Below the pieces are notes generated by a model that ran no database searches, was not told the DNA's origin, and saw nothing but the letters and a program-made list of their open reading frames with translations. The translations under genes and the position numbers were made by a program. Source: an uncultured Porphyromonadaceae bacterium (lineage in GTDB: Bacteria; Bacteroidota; Bacteroidia; Bacteroidales; Muribaculaceae). From it: a stretch of DNA of 11,945 nucleotides. Shown here one piece after another: positions 8,117 to 11,945 of the stretch (position 1 is the first letter of the stretch; every line of letters begins with the position of its first letter). The stretch lies in assembly GCA_900546835.1 (NCBI GenBank), contig UREH01000065.1, positions 1 through 11,945 of the forward strand, written 5' to 3'.

Positions 8117-8737
8117 CTATCTGATTTTAAGCGAGAGCAGCGTGCCGTCGGCCGATTCGGCCGTAAGGCGCGAGCCTACGGTTGGTGCCACTTCCGGCGG
8201 AAGATAGCAGGGGAGTATGAGGTCGCCCGTTTTCAGCGTCATGAATCTGCTGGCAAGGGCTATTGTTTCGTCGATATGAAAGTCGGCCGCGTCGACGTGA
8301 AGGCCAATGCTTCCGCTGCCGAGCGAGGGATGTGTCAGCCGTATGTCGGCCGTGGCGGAGGGCCGACCGCTGATTTCCGGCCCGAGGGCGATGGCGCCGT
8401 CGAAAGCGGCGGAAATCCCTTGCAGAGGGGTGTCGGCCGACTGGGATGCCGGCATAAGCCTTGCGGCCATACGCCAGGAAGAGGTGTAGCGCGCGGCGAA
8501 ACGCGGTTCGATGCTTTTCCCGAGCCGTTCGATTACTATTGCCGGGAACAGCCGCAGAGTCCAGCCTTCAGTGGCAAAATCAGGCACGAAGAGCGGTGTG
8601 GCGGGTCTGATCACCCCCGAATCAGCGATAAACGTGGCCGGGATGGCTGAGGGGTCGGGCACGTCGGAATCCGCGAGCGCATCGGCCAACGATTGCGGCC
8701 AGCGGGCAGCCGGGCGGTTGAAAGCTATGATCTTCAT
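8117..8737 (-). CDS. Fumarylacetoacetate hydrolase-like protein, probably without the metal site
   Basis: The product has 206 residues, the length of the short FAH-family proteins of Bacteroidota. Family-like stretches remain: FVPDF (50-54), RLGKSIEPRFAARY (71-84), AAFDG (110-114) and DETIALASRFMTLKTGDLI (156-174). Against the family pattern as I remember it, key positions are lost. The E-x-E metal ligands before RLGK become Arg62 and Phe64; the third acidic ligand (the Asp in GIDFTARD) becomes Arg93; the N-terminal His/Glu pair is absent; the lysine before FDG is Ala; and TGTPxGVG is replaced by PCYLPPEVA (176-184). I infer a pseudoenzyme or binding protein in the cytoplasm; no substrate can be named. 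ATG 8737 fits the family start (MKIIA); the longer reading from 8980 runs through rex. It lies 26 nt after rex and 44 nt before the PorU-like gene, so it is probably co-transcribed with both. Confidence 0.75.
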   Translation of the reverse strand: MKIIAFNRPAARWPQSLADALADSDVPDPSAIPATFIADSGVIRPATPLFVPDFATEGWTLRLFPAIVIERLGKSIEPRFAARYTSSWRMAARLMPASQSADTPLQGISAAFDGAIALGPEISGRPSATADIRLTHPSLGSGSIGLHVDAADFHIDETIALASRFMTLKTGDLILPCYLPPEVAPTVGSRLTAESADGTLLSLKIR

Positions 8738-8763
8738 GGCGGTCGGAGTGCGGATAAGTCGGT

Positions 8764-9408
8764 CTAACGGTTTGCGTCGGCCTCCATGCGGTTGTACATC
8801 ACGGCGAGATGGGCGTAGATCGAGGTATTCGAAATCACCACACCCTCGGGGGCGCAGATTCTGAAAGGCGTGAAGTTCCAGATCGCCTTCACTCCCGCCT
8901 CGATAAGCCGGTCGGCCATGGTCTGGGCATGCTCGGGTGGAACGGCCAGGATGCCTATTCCAGCGCGCAGACGGCGGCACTCGTCGGTTAGCGAGTCGAT
9001 GTGATAGACGGGGAGACCGTGTTTCACGGAGCCCACCAGCGCGGGGTCGACGTCGAAACCGGCCACAATCTCCAGTCCGTAGCGTGTGAGTCCGGAATCC
9101 TGCATGAGCGCGCCGCCGAGCGAGCCCGCTCCGACCATCACGGCGCGGTGGCGGCGCCGGAAGCCGAGAAACTCCTCGAGCTTATGCTCCAGGAGCTTCA
9201 CCTCGTAGCCTATGCGCGTTTTTCCCTTGATGTCGAGAAACGAAAGGTCCTTGGCTATCTGCGAGGAGTCGACTTTGAGTTCTCGCGAGATCTGCGTGGA
9301 CGATACGTAGTCGACATGCCGCTCACGCAGCATGCTCACATAAGCAAGATACCAAGGCATGCGCCTCAGCGAAGGCTCGGGTATGAGGTCGTTTTTCGAA
9401 TCTGTCAT
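8764..9408 (-). CDS. rex: Redox-sensing transcriptional repressor Rex
   Basis: Rex is a cytoplasmic homodimer that binds DNA when NAD+ is high and lets go when NADH rises, so fermentation and electron-disposal genes are released under reducing conditions. The product has 214 residues, the normal length. A winged-helix domain covers about 10-75: IPEPSLRRMPWYLAYV (9-24) and the recognition segment VDSSQIAKDLSFL (46-58), ending in GKTRIGYEV. The Rossmann domain starts with VMVGAGSLGGAL (90-101), the GxGxxG dinucleotide loop, and has the acidic strand end GFDVDP (117-122). The swapped C-terminal helix follows ISNTSIYAHLAV (192-203). The start at 9408 lies 49 nt after a good -7 box. It is first in a close-packed unit with the FAH-like, PorU-like and argS genes. 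Autoregulation is common for Rex and possible here. The identity is secure; targets outside the window are unknown. Confidence 0.96.
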   Translation of the reverse strand: MTDSKNDLIPEPSLRRMPWYLAYVSMLRERHVDYVSSTQISRELKVDSSQIAKDLSFLDIKGKTRIGYEVKLLEHKLEEFLGFRRRHRAVMVGAGSLGGALMQDSGLTRYGLEIVAGFDVDPALVGSVKHGLPVYHIDSLTDECRRLRAGIGILAVPPEHAQTMADRLIEAGVKAIWNFTPFRICAPEGVVISNTSIYAHLAVMYNRMEADANR

Positions 9409-9456
9409 TATAGGAGTTTGACGCTAAATGTGCGGCAGTGGTCGGTTTACGGAGTG

Positions 9457-9488
9457 CAAAGTTACAAACTTCCGCCGTAATAAGGAAA
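9457..9488 (-). promoter_or_regulatory. Bacteroidota-type promoter of the rex transcription unit
   Basis: On the minus strand TAACTTTG (9464-9457) is an exact TAnnTTTG -7 box. TTTC at 9488-9485 matches three of four bases of the -33 TTTG element with a 20-nt spacer, within the usual range. The -7 box lies 48 nt before the rex ATG, so the leader is about 40 nt. This is the best promoter in the window and probably drives rex, the FAH-like gene, the PorU-like gene and argS. Confidence 0.7.
9459..9471. repeat. Small inverted repeat over the rex -7 box
   Basis: AAGTT and AACTT are separated by three bases, a perfect 5-bp inverted repeat centred inside the spacer side of the -7 box. Its position would suit an operator, and Rex often represses its own gene. 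It is short and does not match the TTGTGAA...TTCACAA Rex site known from Gram-positive bacteria, so the assignment is a guess. Confidence 0.25.
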
Positions 9489-9520
9489 CCGGAGGGCGCG
9501 GGCCGGAATGCCGCAGGGGA

Positions 9521-11945
9521 TCAGATGCCTTTTACGGCGAGTTTTTTCGAAGCCGTTGACGATTTCTCGCCGCTGTCGGCGTCGGTGATTGTGGCGCGGT
9601 ACACGTAGATTCCGCGCGGCACGCGTCGGCCTCCGCTGTCGAGCAGGTCCCAGCTTATTGCCATCGAGGTGAACATGTCGCTACGGCCCGATTCGGTGGC
9701 CGTCCAGAGGCGGCGGCCCATCAGGTCGTAGACGTCGATGGTCACGGTCACGGGGCGGTCGGGGCGGTCGTGAGTGACGTAGAATTTGGCTACGTCCTGT
9801 ACGGGATTTGTCTCCGTATAGACGTCGTAGAGGTTGGGCGCCACGGCGTTGCTCACGAAGCATTCCACGGTGGCTGTGGCGGAATTGGGCTGGTTGTCCC
9901 ACACTCGGAGTGTGAGCGAATGGTATCCTTCGCTTAGATTGGTCAGAGGATAGGCGATTGTGCCACCGGGACGTCCGTCGGCAAACGGGGTGAAGAAATC
10001 GGCCACGTCGGCAAAAGTCTTGTCGCCCTGGTCGAGCGAGATAGTCATGGCGTGGCCCACACCGGCCTGACTGAGGTTTATGCCGAGATTGTCGGAAACG
10101 CGGGCAATCAGCACGGGGTTGGGATTTACTTCCTGCCCGTTCTCGAACGAGGGGTGGTTGAGGTAAATCTGTTCGACCACCGGGGGCTGGTTGTCGGGAC
10201 GTGCGTTTTCATCCTCACCGTAGACATAGAAGTCGCGGCAGAGCGATGCGGCTTCAACGGTCTTGTTCGCAATGGTGCCCTGGGCGTAGAGGTTGAAAGC
10301 CGCACGGCGGTAGTTGTCGGCCACTTCGGCCGGCATGTTGATCTGCATGGTGAATTCGCCGTTGACAATCTTGGCGCTCCCAACGAAGAGGCGTGATCCC
10401 TGGCGGTCGAAGGTTACGGGCGTTCCTTCCTTGCCGTTGCCGCGGGTGGTCACCGACTCCTCGGCGTCGTAGAGCACGGCGCTGAGCGTGCCGTTGAAAC
10501 CGGTAAGTGTGGCTCCGGTGAGGGGATCGACCACACGGCCTTTGGCGGTGGTGGTCTGTCGGGCCATAAGCGTGGCCGGTTCCTCCTCGGCGTCGAGCGA
10601 TACTACGGGGCGTCCGCCCATTTCGTCGAGCACGATGCGGTTGGAGGGGAAAATCATGCGCATGGCGGGGTCGCCGAGCAATACGTAGCGGAGTTTGTTG
10701 GCGTTGGATACGGGCGTACCTTCCGAGTTGCGGTAGTCATTTTTCGAGAGGCGGTACCCCTCGCCGAGAGGCACGATGAGGCCGCGGTCGTCGCGGGTGA
10801 ACATATTGCGCCCCACGGCGGCGGAGAGTTCGCCGTTTTGCGAGATATAGGCCGGGCGCGTGGCGCTGATGGCACCTATCACGCCGCCGTTGGGATTGTT
10901 GAAAAGCATTTCGGCGCCGCTGCGGGTGGGGGAGTCCCACTTCATGAAATCGCAGGTGGCGGCATACATCACGGGCCAGTGGCGTAGGTCGAAGGAGTTT
11001 AGTTCCTGATAGGTGACCACCTGCTCGTGGGTGAGCGACGTGGGTGCGCCATGGCCCTGGAAGCTCCAGAAGGCCACACCCTCGTCGAGCAGGCGGAACA
11101 GCTGGGTCTTTGCCTCCGGATAGCGGTTGGCCACAAGTTCGAATTCATCGAGATAGACCTTGCGCAGGAAAATATCGGAGCCGGAATCGGAGCCTTCGAG
11201 AGCGGCTGCCATGGTGTTGGCCTGGGTCATGTGGTCGCCGTAGTCCTGGTCGTCGGCGAGAATCAGCAGGTTATTTTTCCAGTTGCCTTTAGGCAGACGG
11301 GTAGAGTAGTAGGCAATCTTGTCGACGGCGGCCTTGGCCTCGGCGATCGACACGGCCGGGATGCGGCCCACTGCTATGCTGAGTTTGTCGCGGCTCTGGT
11401 TCACGCCGGAGCCGTCTTCGAGAAATCCGAAAATGTCGTCGGTGGTGTAGGCGTCGTTCTCGTTGAGGCCCGAGTCGGAGAACCATGCCGGGAGCATGGT
11501 GTAGCCGAGCGAGCGCACTACTTCGGTCTTCAGTCGGGGGTCGAAGGTCGGACGGCTGAAAAACATGGCGTAGCGCAGGCGTTTGCCCGAGGGGGCAGAC
11601 TGCCCGCGGTCGTAGAACATTTTCAGCACCTTGCGGAATGCCTGGGCGTCGGGCGAGCCCGAGGAGAATTCGTTGTAGACCTGGCGCGGAGTGAGCACGA
11701 GCACGTCAAGCGGGTCGGTAGCGTCGGTGCGGTGCATCTGTGCGAGCCTTTCGGCTTCCGTGCGCCATTCGGCGGGGGTGAAGATCACCATGTCGGGCAC
11801 ATCCTTTGCGTGGATATTTTGGCTGGATACCTCTGCGACCATCTGTGGCGAGGGGAAGGTGCCGGAGGGCTCCCAGGCGGCATATCGGCGTGTGGCCCCG
11901 GCGTAGCTGCTCTGCCATCCGGCGAAACCGCCTGACACCTGATGG
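9521..11945 (-). CDS. porU: Type IX secretion system sortase PorU (5' end cut by window)
   Basis: PorU is the surface-exposed C25 cysteine peptidase that removes the C-terminal signal of T9SS cargo and links the cargo to anionic lipopolysaccharide, working with PorV, PorQ and PorZ. About 807 C-terminal residues are visible; roughly 350 N-terminal residues, including the signal peptide, lie outside. Counting from the GTG at 11938 as residue 1, the peptidase region has VYNEFSSGSP (88-97), IAVGRIPAVS (188-197), LADDQDYGDHMTQAN (227-241), His296 in FQGHGAPT (codon 11051-11053), Cys329 in YAATCDFMKWDSP (codon 10952-10954) and GGVIGAISATRP (351-362). Ig-like parts follow. The last 100 residues or so form a FlgD/sorting-type domain (ISWDLLDSGGRRVPRGIYVY near the end). 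This GHG...ATC layout is that of canonical PorU. It is probably the main sortase, with the gene at 4593-8072 as its divergent relative. The rex promoter follows 112 nt downstream. Confidence 0.9.
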   Translation of the reverse strand, partial: HQVSGGFAGWQSSYAGATRRYAAWEPSGTFPSPQMVAEVSSQNIHAKDVPDMVIFTPAEWRTEAERLAQMHRTDATDPLDVLVLTPRQVYNEFSSGSPDAQAFRKVLKMFYDRGQSAPSGKRLRYAMFFSRPTFDPRLKTEVVRSLGYTMLPAWFSDSGLNENDAYTTDDIFGFLEDGSGVNQSRDKLSIAVGRIPAVSIAEAKAAVDKIAYYSTRLPKGNWKNNLLILADDQDYGDHMTQANTMAAALEGSDSGSDIFLRKVYLDEFELVANRYPEAKTQLFRLLDEGVAFWSFQGHGAPTSLTHEQVVTYQELNSFDLRHWPVMYAATCDFMKWDSPTRSGAEMLFNNPNGGVIGAISATRPAYISQNGELSAAVGRNMFTRDDRGLIVPLGEGYRLSKNDYRNSEGTPVSNANKLRYVLLGDPAMRMIFPSNRIVLDEMGGRPVVSLDAEEEPATLMARQTTTAKGRVVDPLTGATLTGFNGTLSAVLYDAEESVTTRGNGKEGTPVTFDRQGSRLFVGSAKIVNGEFTMQINMPAEVADNYRRAAFNLYAQGTIANKTVEAASLCRDFYVYGEDENARPDNQPPVVEQIYLNHPSFENGQEVNPNPVLIARVSDNLGINLSQAGVGHAMTISLDQGDKTFADVADFFTPFADGRPGGTIAYPLTNLSEGYHSLTLRVWDNQPNSATATVECFVSNAVAPNLYDVYTETNPVQDVAKFYVTHDRPDRPVTVTIDVYDLMGRRLWTATESGRSDMFTSMAISWDLLDSGGRRVPRGIYVYRATITDADSGEKSSTASKKLAVKGI

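Noticed and set aside
8738..8980. In-frame upstream ATG that would lengthen the FAH-like protein by 81 residues
   Set aside because: The extension is an out-of-frame reading of the rex 3' end, and the family start MKIIA is found at 8737.
9489..9520. GC-rich imperfect hairpin between the porU stop and the rex promoter
   Set aside because: The best pairing is about five base pairs with a bulge and no U-run, too weak to call a terminator.
11936..11938. GTG at the right edge as a possible start of the last gene
   Set aside because: The frame stays open to the window edge and the N-terminal PorU domain and signal peptide are missing, so the gene starts outside the window.
1..11945. Search for tRNA, rRNA, CRISPR repeats, insertion sequence ends, phage genes or a clear defence system
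   Set aside because: Nothing of the kind was seen on either strand; gene spacing, strand and base composition are uniform, as in chromosomal backbone.

Overview
The window is about 12 kb of fairly GC-rich DNA with seven genes, all on the minus strand. It looks like an ordinary chromosomal backbone region of a Bacteroidota member. The order Bacteroidales, perhaps a gut Muribaculaceae-like lineage, is my best guess. Reasons: type IX secretion (T9SS) genes found only in this phylum; TAnnTTTG-type -7 promoter boxes; A/T-rich leaders without Shine-Dalgarno sequences; and the style of the Rex and ArgRS proteins. I cannot fix the genus. I see no tRNA, rRNA, CRISPR array, insertion sequence or phage gene.

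In transcription order (right to left) the layout is: (1) 9521-11945, the 3' two thirds of a canonical porU, the T9SS sortase, cut by the window edge; (2) a 112-bp gap with a good Bacteroidota promoter; (3) rex, an NAD(H)-sensing repressor (8764-9408); (4) a fumarylacetoacetase-like gene whose expected metal ligands look replaced (8117-8737); (5) a second, divergent full-length PorU-like C25 peptidase (4593-8072); (6) argS (2770-4560); (7) a 167-bp spacer with nested hairpins and a promoter; (8) a Bax inhibitor-1/YccA-family membrane protein (1886-2602); (9) a GC-rich hairpin, probably a terminator; (10) porV, the T9SS outer-membrane partner of PorU (486-1706); (11) ispF, a core isoprenoid gene cut by the left edge (1-464).

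The gaps between rex, the FAH-like gene, the PorU-like gene and argS are 26, 44 and 32 nt, so these four probably form one transcription unit from the promoter before rex. porV and ispF (21 nt apart) probably form another. The shared theme is the T9SS attachment machinery: PorU cuts the C-terminal signal of secreted cargo at the cell surface, and PorV carries the cargo from the translocon to PorU.

Three points most deserve a second look: two unlike PorU-family genes only 1.4 kb apart; an apparent FAH-fold pseudoenzyme between rex and the PorU-like gene; and a redox repressor at the head of a unit containing a T9SS-type peptidase. I did not find a clearly new multi-gene defence or mobile system.
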